Assembly: GCF_025822765.1 (NCBI RefSeq)
Contig: NZ_JACKUK010000009.1
Location: forward strand, 973 to 64,972
DNA length: 64,000 bases
Direction: 5' to 3'
Source of the DNA: Mycobacterium barrassiae
GTDB lineage: Bacteria > Actinomycetota > Actinomycetes > Mycobacteriales > Mycobacteriaceae
Shown here: positions 16,067-24,397 of the stretch, one piece after another
Position numbering within the stretch: the stretch's first letter is position 1
Layout of the letters: every line of letters starts with the position of its first letter
Program-made: the position numbers and the translations under genes
Notes under the pieces: generated by a model
The model's database searches: none
The model's input: only the letters and a program-made list of their open reading frames with translations
What the model was told of the DNA's origin: nothing

Positions 16067-16094
16067 AAAAGCCCCCGGCGAACCGGGGGCTTTT
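16067..16094. terminator. rplJ-rplL intrinsic terminator
   Basis: AAAAGCCCCCGG, a 4-nt loop, then the complementary arm ending in TTTT: a classical rho-independent terminator 15 bp past the rplL stop. The A-rich left flank makes it usable on either strand. Confidence 0.9.
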
Positions 16095-16108
16095 CCGTGA
16101 TGCTGCGG

Positions 16109-16501
16109 CTACTTGACGGTGACCGTTGCGCCGGCGGCCTCGAGCTTGGCCTTGGCGTCGTCGGCAGCCTCCTTGGCGACCTTCTCGAGCAGCGGCTTGG
16201 GAGCGCCGTCGACGAGGTCCTTGGCCTCCTTGAGGCCCAGGCCGGAGACGATCTCGCGGACAACCTTGATGACGCCGATCTTCTTGTCGCCGGCGCTCTC
16301 GAGGATGACGTCGAACTCCGACTGCTCGTCGGCGGCCTCGGCGGGCGCACCGGCAGCGGCCGGGCCTGCGGCCGCGACGGCGACCGGGGCAGCGGCGGTG
16401 ACCTCGAAGGTCTCCTCGAACTTCTTGACGAACTCAGAGAGCTCGAGCAGCGTCAGTTCCTTGAACGCCTCGAGCAGGTCGTCGGTGGACAGCTTGGCCA
16501 T
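16109..16501 (-). CDS. rplL: 50S ribosomal protein L7/L12
   Basis: Stalk protein L7/L12, 130 residues, which recruits translation factors to the ribosome. N-terminal dimerisation helix ([20 protein letters not shown]), Ala/Gly/Pro-rich hinge (about 36-57) and the conserved C-terminal factor-binding domain ([20 protein letters not shown]) are all present. It follows rplJ by 42 bp on the same strand and ends at the 16067-16094 terminator. Confidence 0.98.
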   Translation of the reverse strand: MAKLSTDDLLEAFKELTLLELSEFVKKFEETFEVTAAAPVAVAAAGPAAAGAPAEAADEQSEFDVILESAGDKKIGVIKVVREIVSGLGLKEAKDLVDGAPKPLLEKVAKEAADDAKAKLEAAGATVTVK

Positions 16502-16543
16502 GATTGGTCCTTCCTGATTCTTTCTTGTGGGCTAGTGGTGGAT

Positions 16544-17116
16544 TTATTCGGCGGCGTCGTCGGACGGCGCCGGGCTCTCGGATGCGGCTTCGGCGGGTGC
16601 CTCGGCTGCCTTCTTCTCTTGCAGTGCCGCGAACAGCCGGGCTGCCTGCGCCTGCTGCGCAGTGAACAGACCGGCGGCCTTCGACAGATTGGCCTTCATC
16701 GCGCCGGCCAGCTTGGCCAGCAGAACCTCACGCGACTCCAGATCGGCGATCTGCTCGACCTCGGAGACGCTCAGCGTGCGGCCGTCCATATAGCCGCCCT
16801 TGATGACGAGCGCCTTGTTGTCCTTGGCGAACTTCTTGATCGCCTTGGCGGCGTCGACGGCTTCACCCTTGACGAACGCGATCGCAGTGGGCCCGACGAA
16901 AAGCTCGTCGAGACCCTCGATGCCCGCCTCCGCCGCGGCACGCTTGACCAGCGTGTTCTTGGCGACCGTGTAGGTGGCGGAATCGCCGAGCGAACGGCGT
17001 AGGTCCTTGAGGTTGGCAACCGTCAGCCCGCGGTACTCGGTGACGAGCGTCGCCGTCGAGCCCCTGAACTGTTCGGCGATGTCGGCAACCGCGGTGGCCT
17101 TGTCAGCCTTGGCCAT
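16544..17116 (-). CDS. rplJ: 50S ribosomal protein L10
   Basis: Stalk base protein L10, 190 residues, which binds 23S rRNA and carries the L7/L12 dimers. The ATG at 17116 ([10 protein letters not shown]) follows a GAGGAGG site. The frame is open to 17176 but the upstream residues are not L10-like. Conserved segments include [33 protein letters not shown] and the C-terminal helices that bind L7/L12, ending in an Ala/Glu-rich tail. The leader contains a hairpin expected of L10 autoregulation. Confidence 0.97.
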   Translation of the reverse strand: MAKADKATAVADIAEQFRGSTATLVTEYRGLTVANLKDLRRSLGDSATYTVAKNTLVKRAAAEAGIEGLDELFVGPTAIAFVKGEAVDAAKAIKKFAKDNKALVIKGGYMDGRTLSVSEVEQIADLESREVLLAKLAGAMKANLSKAAGLFTAQQAQAARLFAALQEKKAAEAPAEAASESPAPSDDAAE

Positions 17117-17176
17117 GCATGCCTCCTCGTAGATGGGGACCGCGGGGCCGAGAGGAATCACGTCCGGAAATGACAA

Positions 17177-17204
17177 ACGCCCCGACGCAGACAGGTCGGG
17201 GCGC
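17177..17204 (-). promoter_or_regulatory. L10-leader-type hairpin in the rplJ 5' UTR
   Basis: The rplJ leader (17117-17300) contains on the minus strand a GC-rich stem (GCGCCCCGAC / GTCGGGGCG) followed by the T-rich GTTTGTCATTT, 60 nt before the start codon, preceded by AGGAGGACGAGG. This layout is what is expected of an attenuator in the ribosomal L10 leader that responds to excess L10-L12 complex. Assignment to the leader family is by position and structure, not by a model search. Confidence 0.55.
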
Positions 17205-17305
17205 GCAATACAGCACTAGCCTCGTCCTCCTGCGTGGGCCGCCGGGCTGTCCCGGACCTTCAACCGATTTCTCGGTGACCAACGGTCTTCGGTAGAACGC
17301 CGCCA

Positions 17306-17335
17306 AGAATAGCCGACCACCCGCCGATCAGCCAA
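17306..17335 (-). promoter_or_regulatory. rplJ-rplL promoter
   Basis: Minus strand -35 TTGGCT (17330-17335) and -10 TATTCT (17306-17311) separated by 18 bp, giving a start near 17299 and a leader of about 180 nt. Confidence 0.5.
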
Positions 17336-17342
17336 AACGCAT

Positions 17343-17395
17343 GCGATTTCGGCGTGCGCAGTCACGCTGAGCGAGACCCGTCACGCCGAAATCGC
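17343..17395. repeat. Long hairpin overlapping the ROK kinase stop codon
   Basis: Perfect 14-bp arms (GCGATTTCGGCGTG and complement) separated by 25 nt. The right arm is the coding sequence for the last residues and stop of the ROK kinase (stop at 17381-17383), so the gene's own 3' end forms half of the hairpin. It probably terminates the mannosidase-ROK operon just upstream of the rplJ promoter. Confidence 0.7.
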
Positions 17396-18289
17396 CAAGG
17401 CCGCGGCGCCGACGAGGCCGGCGTCGCCACCGAGTTCAGCGGGCACGACACGTAGATCGCGGATGAAGTCCAGCCCGGTGTAGGACTCCAGTGCCTCGCG
17501 AAGGGGGTCGAACAGCAGGCCCCCGGCCTTGGCGACACCCCCGCCGATGACGACGAGGTCGAGGTCGCAGACCGCACCGACCGACGCGATCATCGCGGCC
17601 ACCGCCGTCGCGCCCCGCTTGAACGCGCGCAGCGCGATCGCGTCGCCCACCGCCGCGGCGTCGGCCAGCTCCTTGGCGTCGGCGCCCGCGGGCGCCTCCC
17701 AGCCCTGCTCCCTCGCCCACTGCGCCATCCGTGGACCGCTGGCGATCGTCTCGACGCATCCGCGGCCGCCGCACGCGCACCGTCGACCGTCGGGGTCGAC
17801 GACGACGTGGCCGACATGTCCCGCGTTGCCGGTGCGGCCGTCATACGGAGCACCGTCGAGCACCAATCCGCCGCCCACGCCCGTCGACACCACCATCCCG
17901 AGCATGAACTCCGCGCCACGCCCGGCGCCGCGCCAGCGCTCCCCCATCGCCATGCAGAGTCCGTCGCCGCCGAGCCGCACCGGCGCACCGGCGATCGCGG
18001 ACACTCGCTGGACGATCGGGAAGCGGCGCCACTCGGTGATGTTGATCGGGCTGACGGTGCCCGCCAGCAGGTCGATCGGCCCGGCCGACGCGACGCCGAC
18101 GCCACGCACGGCACCGCCGGCCACCGCGAGCGCCTCGGTGACGAGCGAGTCGACGACCGTCCACACCGCCTCGGCATCCCCGTCGGGTGTGGGCAACTTC
18201 GCGTGATGCACCAGTGCACCGTCGTCGTCGACGAGGCCCGCGGCGATCTTGGTGCCGCCGATGTCGATCGCGAGGGTGGGGTCGCTCAT
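17381..18289 (-). CDS. ROK-family sugar kinase (glucokinase-like)
   Basis: Cytosolic sugar kinase of the ROK family, 302 residues. The phosphate motif LAIDIGGTKIAAGLVD is at 6-21, a catalytic-type aspartate D109 in RLGGDGLCMAMGE, and the ROK zinc site at 158-180 (GHVGHVVVDPDGRRCACGGR, cysteines C171, C173 and C178). It corresponds in position to M. tuberculosis Rv0650. The start codon overlaps the stop of the upstream gene (ATGA), implying translational coupling, and an alpha-mannosidase is first in the operon, so mannose or a released hexose is a reasonable substrate. There is no HTH domain, so it is an enzyme and not a NagC-type repressor. Confidence 0.9.
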   Translation of the reverse strand: MSDPTLAIDIGGTKIAAGLVDDDGALVHHAKLPTPDGDAEAVWTVVDSLVTEALAVAGGAVRGVGVASAGPIDLLAGTVSPINITEWRRFPIVQRVSAIAGAPVRLGGDGLCMAMGERWRGAGRGAEFMLGMVVSTGVGGGLVLDGAPYDGRTGNAGHVGHVVVDPDGRRCACGGRGCVETIASGPRMAQWAREQGWEAPAGADAKELADAAAVGDAIALRAFKRGATAVAAMIASVGAVCDLDLVVIGGGVAKAGGLLFDPLREALESYTGLDFIRDLRVVPAELGGDAGLVGAAALAISA

Positions 18290-18837
18290 CAGTGCCGGTG
18301 GGTGTTGTCGGGCTGTCGCGGGTCGCCGGGGTGCTCATAACCGGGCGCGAGTTCGACGAGCGCGGCGCAGCGGGCGTCCAGCCACAGCCGGAACGCGCGA
18401 CGCCGCGCCGCGGCGCGCAGGTGCTCTGCGACGTCCGCGACGTCGGCGAAGCGCGACGGATTCCGCGCCTGGTACGCCGCGACCGCGTCGTCGGTCGCGT
18501 CGACGCCTTCCGTGACGGCCACGAACAGCGTCCGCGCCAACGGATCGGCGAGCACCGACGCCGCGACGCTGCCGATCTCCAGCCGCACGGTCATGTCCGG
18601 CAGCAGATCCTCCTCCGACGGCGCGCCGTCGGCGGTCAACCCGCGCGCGTTCGCCTCCGCGGCCACCACACGTTCGGTGACGAGAAGCTGTGTCAGCCAA
18701 CGCCTCAGCTGCCGCCCCTCGCTGGTGCCGGGACGCGGCAGCGACGATGCCGCCCGCGACCCCCGCAGCTGCGCTTCGCGTGCATCGACCTCCTCGACCG
18801 CCACCGGTACCCCGTCGACCATCGCTGCGACGCTCAT
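18289..18837 (-). CDS. PpiC/SurA-N-like small protein between mannosidase and ROK kinase
   Basis: 182 residues from ATG 18837, which overlaps the mannosidase stop by 4 bp (ATGA); its own stop overlaps the ROK start the same way. The sequence begins AAMVDGVPVAVEEVDARE, then a helical region (LRRWLTQLLVTERVVAAEAN), and later DDAVAAYQARNPSRFADV, an arrangement like the N-terminal (chaperone) helices of parvulin/SurA-type foldases, but no PPIase domain follows. There is no signal peptide. Orthologues have at times been labelled malonyl-CoA transacylase; none of that family's motifs (GHSxGE) is present. Function unknown; coupling suggests it serves the mannosidase or kinase. The frame is open far upstream, but only inside the mannosidase gene. 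Confidence 0.65.
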   Translation of the reverse strand: MSVAAMVDGVPVAVEEVDAREAQLRGSRAASSLPRPGTSEGRQLRRWLTQLLVTERVVAAEANARGLTADGAPSEEDLLPDMTVRLEIGSVAASVLADPLARTLFVAVTEGVDATDDAVAAYQARNPSRFADVADVAEHLRAAARRRAFRLWLDARCAALVELAPGYEHPGDPRQPDNTHRH

Positions 18838-21800
18838 CGGACCGCCACCTCGACCGCCGACGAATACAGCAACTGCCCGGCGCCGGCGACCCGGATCAGC
18901 GCCCACCATCGACCGGGTTCCGCCCAGGCCGGCGGCGCGACGTCGAAGCTGAGTTCGGCCGTGCCACGCGCCGTCAGGTCGACGCCCGTCGCCGCCGGGC
19001 CGATCCACTCCCACGTTCCCCACGGGCTGATCAGGTGGGCCTCGACCGCGATGTCGGCATAGGCGTCGGTGGCGACTTTGGCTGTCAGGACGGCGCGTTC
19101 GCCCGCCTTGACGTCGACCGGCTGCGGGTCGGCGACGAAGCGCAGCAGGCTGTCGTCGGCGGGCGCGCCCACCGACACGACGCTCACATCCTCGACCACC
19201 TGGCGCCACGAAGGCGGCATCGAGACGTGGTGGCCGGTCAGGGCGAGTTCGGCCCGAATCGGATACAGGCCCGGCTGCGCATTCTCCGGCGCATCGAGAA
19301 GCACGTCGGTCGCGAGGTGCCCGCCCGGCGGCAGCATGAACGGCAGCTCGGCGGGATCGGCCGTCCAGCCGTCCGGACACAGCAGCCTGACCCTGCCGTG
19401 CAGCACCGTGTCGCTGCAGTCGCTGGATACCGTAAGACGCAGCTGTGCTTGCGAGTCCGGCTCAACGGCGACGTGCTGCGGATGCAGGTGCGCGACGGCG
19501 GGCAACCCGCCGAGCGGCGCAGGCCCACGGTTGTGCAGCCAGTACCGCGCGTACAGCGGTTGCGCCACCTCGGCGTCGGGCGCCAGCACGGTGTGATCGG
19601 CCTCCAGCACCTTGGGCAAGTTCAGCCGGGTCAGCACGGTGGCAATCTCGAATCCGTGCAGGGTGAGGTCGTCCGACGAAAGATGTTGGACCCGAGGCTG
19701 TTCGAGGAGGTCGACGCGGACGGCCGCCGTCACCCGACGTAGACCCGACCGAACCTCTACATCCGTTGCGGCACCCGAGGTTTCGATCAGGCGGACCGCG
19801 ACCCCGTCGACGGGGTGGACGTGCCGGGCGCTACCGCCCGCCAGCGGGTTGCCCGCCGCCTTCAGCGCCCCGAGTTGGACGGTGCCCGCCGGCTCGATCT
19901 CCAGTAGCGATCCCCACGGGGGTAAACCACCTGCGGCGCCGGTGTTCTCGATGACGGCGTGCAGCGGACGGGAGAACTCGGCGCTGCGGGCCGGGATCGC
20001 TGCCTGACGCCAGTCCCCGTCGCCGGAGACCACCGCGTACTCGAAGGTGTGCGTCCAGTGCTGCAGCTGGAAGTTCGATCCGTCGGGTGCGGTGCGTCGG
20101 GGCGGGTCGATCCAGGTTCCTGACGGCCAACCGGTGCACGAACGCATCAGCGACGTGTGCAGGGTGCCGTCCGAATCGACAGCGAATCCGGGCATTCCGC
20201 GGTTGAGCACCGCCACTGTGCGTGACTCGAAGGGGTCAAGTACCGCAGGCGCCGTCTGGTCGACGACGATCTCGAAGTCGGAGAGGTCCTCGACCAGGGT
20301 GTCGACCGCGGCCTCGAGGTTCGAACCCGCCACAATGAGTACCGGCAGCGCACGCACCGAGCGTAGATCCGCACCCGGCACCCACTCGTCGACCAGCGGG
20401 GCGCCTGCAGGCACCCAAACCCTGGCCTGTCCTGTCGCCCTGAGCTGACCCTCGAGTTCCTCGGCGTAGATCGGATCGGCCGCTGCCAAAACCGCTGCGG
20501 CGAACGGATTCTGGCCGGGTCCACCGATGGCGATCCGCGCATCGGGAAGGTTGGAGTCGACGTCGAGATCGCCGTAACGCGGGTGGTCGGCGTCACTGCA
20601 GGTGGCGGTGACGCCCGCACGGACGAGCGCGACCATCAGCGCGCGGGCCATCGGGGTAGACGCCGCGCCCGCCGGTGTCACCACCTCGGCCACGGATATC
20701 GCACGCAGTCCGGCTTCCAGCCGCACCCGGGCCGCCGACGACAAGCCGAACCAGCCGTAGGCGGGGTTGTCCAGCGTCCACGGGTGCGTGGCCGAGTCGA
20801 CGGCCGACTGCTCACCCTTCTCGTGCAGCAGCCCGAATCCGCGGCCGATCACCGCATCGCCGACCTCGCTGACGGGCAGTGCCCCGGGGACCGGGCAGGG
20901 CCAGCGCAACCGCAGCAGGCGGTCCGCGCCGGTGAACTCGTCGACGGTGGTCCAGCAGTCGACCCGCGCCACGTCATGCCATAGCGTCAGAGTCTGCGTG
21001 TAACGCAACAGATCTCCGATGCGACCACGGATCACCAACCGCTCCCCCAGCGGCCCGCGATACGCCTGGACCTCGGCCACTCCCGCCGATGAGCAGACGA
21101 CCGGACCCTTCGGCAGCAGATGCCAAGGCCCTTCGCCTGCCTGCGGGTGCGCGGGGTACTCGTCGTACACCGCGAGCTCGTTGCCGACCCTGCCGGCGGC
21201 GATCAACTCGCGATCCGACGCCGCCTCGACCAGCGACACCACCCCACCGCCGCGCGCAGGGTCCACCCGCAGCCGGTAGTGGCTGTTGCCGATCTCGTTC
21301 CCGTCCAACGGCTTCCAGTTGTCGGCTGATGCGGCGGGTTCAAGACGATACGACTGCCAACCCAACGACGGCACCTCGCGCGCCAGCCAGCTGACCGACC
21401 GCCCGCCGTGCTCGACATGCGCCGGTATCTCGGTGCCGTCGGAGTCGAACACCCGGACACCCGGGCCGACGGGCCTTTCGAATCTGGCCGTCACGACATC
21501 ACTGCGTTTGTGCGCCAGCGCATTCCAGACGACGACGTCCCCGTCGACCGCCTGCGACAACAGCGTCAACGCGTTGTCGCGTGCCGTCGTACCGAGTTCC
21601 CACGCGTCGCGCCACCCCGTCAGCAGGTCGAGGTAGACCTGGTCGGATTCCGAGCCGGTGATCGCATCGTGGTGCGCACCGTAGACGAGTTGCACCCAGG
21701 CTTTGGCCAGCGCGGCTTGCGGATAGGTCGCGCCGCCGAGCAGACCCGCGAACACCGCGAACTTCTCGGCGTCGAGCACGGCGTCCTCCGTCGCCCGGTT

Positions 21801-23015
21801 CGCCTGCTTGGTGTCGATGTAGGACACGTGGCACCCGGTGTAGATCGGGTTCATGTCGCGGGTCTGCGGCGAGGCCTCGACACCGCGCTCGGTGAGCTCG
21901 GCGCGCACCGCGGCGAAGAACTCTCTTGGCAACGCGCACACGAACTTCGGCCACGTGTAGCGCTCGTTCCAGTCTCGATGGATCTCCGTGACCCACTTGT
22001 TCGGCGGCGTGTAGTCCGTGCCGACCGGCAACAGCACGTTGCGCGTCAACGCCACCTTCTTCAGCGACGCGAACAACTCGTACGTCGCGGCCTCGGCCTC
22101 TTCGAGTGTCGCCGCCGAGTCCATCCACCAGCCGGCCGCGTAATGCGCTGGCATGTAATGGGTCAGCAGACCGCGACCGGACGGCGCGATCCACTCGAAC
22201 TCGCTGCTGAACTGCATACGCTCGGGATCGCCGCCGCCGGCCATCGGACCCCACTGGTGATGCGGCCCCCGCGCCCACGAACTGGACGTCAACCCCGCGT
22301 CGGCTGCCATGCCGGGGAACTGGGGGTCGTGCCCGAACGCATCGAGTTGCCACGCGGTGGCCGGGTCGGCTCCGAGGATGCCGCGCTGAAACCCTATGCC
22401 GTGCACGAAGTTCCGGATCGTGGTTTCGGGGCTGGTGAGGTTGGTGTTGGGTTCGTTGTAGGTGCCGCCCATGATCTCGACTCGGCCCTCGGCGATGAAC
22501 CTGCGCAGGTCGGCGCGTTCCTCGGGATGGGTGTCCCAGAACGGCTTGAGGTAGTCGACCTCGGCCAGCACGAACTTGTACTCGGGTTCGCGCCGCGCCA
22601 TTTCGAGGTGAGCCCGTACCAAGTCGAAGCCGTTGGTCTGCCTACAGCGCCCGGGTGGGTCCTCGGTCCACAGACTCGTGTACGCCCCTTGGGTGTTCCA
22701 CCACACCGGGTCGTAGTGAAAGTGGCTGATCATGTACATGGTCCAGCCTGGTTCGGCGACGGTGAACTCGAACGGCGTGATGCTGTCCCCGGCGATCACC
22801 CTCGCGTCGCGAACCTGGCCGGGGATCGGATCGGTCACCACGACAGGCACCTCGATGCTGCCGTCGCCGGGGTCGGCCTTGGCGCGCCCGGTCAGGCGGT
22901 CACCTTCGATGCGCACGCTCCCGGCGCCGTCGGTGTAGGTGACCCGCACCAACTGCTGTGGCGCCTGCGACGGCCCGGTGAAAAGTTGCGTCGCCTCCGC
23001 GGAGATCACGTGCAC
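18834..23015 (-). CDS. GH38 alpha-mannosidase
   Basis: Glycoside hydrolase family 38 enzyme, 1393 residues, corresponding to M. tuberculosis Rv0648 but, as far as I recall, noticeably longer. The zinc-binding segment HFHYDPVWW (H98, H100, D102) and the nucleophile motif WQLDAFGHD (D225 probable nucleophile) define the catalytic domain, with later metal/substrate segments (GAHHDAITGSESDQVYLDLL). Two beta-rich domains follow, and the last 250 residues contain immunoglobulin-like strands resembling NEW3-type domains (LLPPGGHLATDVLLDAPENA). No signal peptide, so it appears cytosolic. GTG start at 23015; a second GTG lies two codons on. First gene of a three-gene coupled cluster. Confidence 0.92.
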   Translation of the reverse strand: MHVISAEATQLFTGPSQAPQQLVRVTYTDGAGSVRIEGDRLTGRAKADPGDGSIEVPVVVTDPIPGQVRDARVIAGDSITPFEFTVAEPGWTMYMISHFHYDPVWWNTQGAYTSLWTEDPPGRCRQTNGFDLVRAHLEMARREPEYKFVLAEVDYLKPFWDTHPEERADLRRFIAEGRVEIMGGTYNEPNTNLTSPETTIRNFVHGIGFQRGILGADPATAWQLDAFGHDPQFPGMAADAGLTSSSWARGPHHQWGPMAGGGDPERMQFSSEFEWIAPSGRGLLTHYMPAHYAAGWWMDSAATLEEAEAATYELFASLKKVALTRNVLLPVGTDYTPPNKWVTEIHRDWNERYTWPKFVCALPREFFAAVRAELTERGVEASPQTRDMNPIYTGCHVSYIDTKQANRATEDAVLDAEKFAVFAGLLGGATYPQAALAKAWVQLVYGAHHDAITGSESDQVYLDLLTGWRDAWELGTTARDNALTLLSQAVDGDVVVWNALAHKRSDVVTARFERPVGPGVRVFDSDGTEIPAHVEHGGRSVSWLAREVPSLGWQSYRLEPAASADNWKPLDGNEIGNSHYRLRVDPARGGGVVSLVEAASDRELIAAGRVGNELAVYDEYPAHPQAGEGPWHLLPKGPVVCSSAGVAEVQAYRGPLGERLVIRGRIGDLLRYTQTLTLWHDVARVDCWTTVDEFTGADRLLRLRWPCPVPGALPVSEVGDAVIGRGFGLLHEKGEQSAVDSATHPWTLDNPAYGWFGLSSAARVRLEAGLRAISVAEVVTPAGAASTPMARALMVALVRAGVTATCSDADHPRYGDLDVDSNLPDARIAIGGPGQNPFAAAVLAAADPIYAEELEGQLRATGQARVWVPAGAPLVDEWVPGADLRSVRALPVLIVAGSNLEAAVDTLVEDLSDFEIVVDQTAPAVLDPFESRTVAVLNRGMPGFAVDSDGTLHTSLMRSCTGWPSGTWIDPPRRTAPDGSNFQLQHWTHTFEYAVVSGDGDWRQAAIPARSAEFSRPLHAVIENTGAAGGLPPWGSLLEIEPAGTVQLGALKAAGNPLAGGSARHVHPVDGVAVRLIETSGAATDVEVRSGLRRVTAAVRVDLLEQPRVQHLSSDDLTLHGFEIATVLTRLNLPKVLEADHTVLAPDAEVAQPLYARYWLHNRGPAPLGGLPAVAHLHPQHVAVEPDSQAQLRLTVSSDCSDTVLHGRVRLLCPDGWTADPAELPFMLPPGGHLATDVLLDAPENAQPGLYPIRAELALTGHHVSMPPSWRQVVEDVSVVSVGAPADDSLLRFVADPQPVDVKAGERAVLTAKVATDAYADIAVEAHLISPWGTWEWIGPAATGVDLTARGTAELSFDVAPPAWAEPGRWWALIRVAGAGQLLYSSAVEVAVR

Positions 23016-23032
23016 GCCAAAACCCTACGGCG

Positions 23033-23800
23033 TCAGGCCCTCGAAATGTCGATGACAAGGGCTCGGTGATCCGAGATCGCGAGCCTCGGCGCGCAGCAAT
23101 TGGTGGCGAGCAGTCCGTCGTCGTCGGTCAGGATGTGGTCGAGCTGCGTCTCGGGTCCGTCGGCGGGAAACGTCGACGCCTGGCCGAGCGACCGCAGTCC
23201 ACTCAGGCGACCCACTCGCGACGGCGCCATGTTCAGATCACCCATCAGCACGTGCGGACCGGGAAATCCGCGCAGATCCCGCATGAGCATCCGCAGTTGC
23301 CTGCGATTCCACCCGGGCACGAACGACAGATGCGTGTTGGCGACGGTCAGCGGCCCCACCGGGGTCTGCAGTCGCGCGATCGCCGCCGCCCGCGGTTCTT
23401 CGTTGACGATCTGCACGCGGTTGGGGCCACGCAGGTACATCGGAAACCTGATCGGGACGCGCGGCAGCCGCACCACCTGCCAGTCGTCGGCCGGGTATCG
23501 CGACAGCAGGGCGATGCCGTAGGCCGCGGTGCCAGGCTGTTCGCGCCCGGTTGCGGCCATCCACGTCGCACCGGGCGTGCCCGCGATCGCGGCCACGAAC
23601 CGATGGCTCACCGCGTCCATCGCAAGCGCGGCAGCCGCGGTCAGATCGGCCATCCCGGAGCGCGGTTGGTCGAGGTCGACCTCCTGCAGCGCGAGGATGT
23701 CGGGGTCGAGTTTCCGTATCGCGTCGATGAGTCGGTCCCGGTGCACAACACCGTCATGCACGCTGCGACCGTGCAGGATGTTGAAAGTGGCCATCCGCAT
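23033..23800 (-). CDS. Endonuclease/exonuclease/phosphatase-family protein
   Basis: Metal-dependent phosphodiesterase fold (EEP family), 255 residues. Family motifs in order: FNILHG near the N-terminus, LALQEVDLDQPRSG with the metal-binding Glu, ANTHLSF with the catalytic His, MGDLNMAP with Asp/Asn, and a terminal SDHRALVIDI. All catalytic positions are intact. No signal peptide. Substrate cannot be assigned: members cut nucleic acids, phosphoinositides or sphingomyelin. It lies 17 bp upstream of the mannosidase on the same strand and diverges from the nucleotidyltransferase at 23846. Confidence 0.85.
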   Translation of the reverse strand: MRMATFNILHGRSVHDGVVHRDRLIDAIRKLDPDILALQEVDLDQPRSGMADLTAAAALAMDAVSHRFVAAIAGTPGATWMAATGREQPGTAAYGIALLSRYPADDWQVVRLPRVPIRFPMYLRGPNRVQIVNEEPRAAAIARLQTPVGPLTVANTHLSFVPGWNRRQLRMLMRDLRGFPGPHVLMGDLNMAPSRVGRLSGLRSLGQASTFPADGPETQLDHILTDDDGLLATNCCAPRLAISDHRALVIDISRA

Positions 23801-23845
23801 GGGTACTCACATACCCGCAATGGCCATCGGCCCATCAGGAGACAT

Positions 23846-24397
23846 GTGCCCGCACGCAACGACGATCTGCGCGACGCGCTCAAACGTGCCGCGTCGGCCA
23901 TGCGTGCGCATGGTCCGGAGTTCGCGCTGGCCGGCGGCTATGCGCTGTGGGTCTTCGGCGGTCCCGAACCCGTTCACGACGTGGACTTCGTCGTCGCGGA
24001 AGCCGATACGGAGAAGGCGGTGGCCACTCTGGAGGGCGCCGGCTTCAACATCGAGCGCACGCCGGAGGACTGGCTGTTCAAGGCCTGTGTCGGCGACGAT
24101 TTCGTCATCGATGTGCTGCACCGGCTGAACGGTGTGCCGGTCGACGCGGGCACGGTGCTGTCGACCGAGGAGTTCGACGTGCTCGCGGTGCGGATGCGGG
24201 TGCTGCGGCCGACACACGTCATGACCGAGAAGCTCAACGCGCTGAACGAGCACAACTGCGATTTCGCGTCGCTGGTGCCGGGCGCCCGCGCGGTGCGCGA
24301 GCAACTCGACTGGGACCACCTACGAACCGCGACGAAGGACAACGACTTCGCGGCCGCGTTCCTGTTTCTCGCGGACCGGCTCGGACTCACTTCTTGA
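23846..24397 (+). CDS. Lone nucleotidyltransferase-fold protein
   Basis: 183-residue protein with a DNA polymerase beta-type nucleotidyltransferase core: LAGGYALWVFGGP (helix with the GG dipeptide) followed by HDVDFVV (metal-binding D-x-D) at about residues 29-52, as in MNT/AbiEii-like and DUF1814-like proteins. GTG at 23846 with AGGAGA at 23837 is chosen; the frame is open to 23066 only because it runs through the antisense of the neighbouring gene. Solo members act as antitoxins, toxins or RNA modifiers; no HEPN partner is adjacent. Its last 11 bp overlap the convergent WYL regulator gene. Confidence 0.75.
   Translation: MPARNDDLRDALKRAASAMRAHGPEFALAGGYALWVFGGPEPVHDVDFVVAEADTEKAVATLEGAGFNIERTPEDWLFKACVGDDFVIDVLHRLNGVPVDAGTVLSTEEFDVLAVRMRVLRPTHVMTEKLNALNEHNCDFASLVPGARAVREQLDWDHLRTATKDNDFAAAFLFLADRLGLTS

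Noticed and set aside
18289-19380. 363-codon version of the small gene between mannosidase and ROK kinase
   Set aside because: The first 181 codons lie inside the mannosidase gene in another frame and are Arg/Gly-rich noise; the ATGA overlap fixes the start at 18837.
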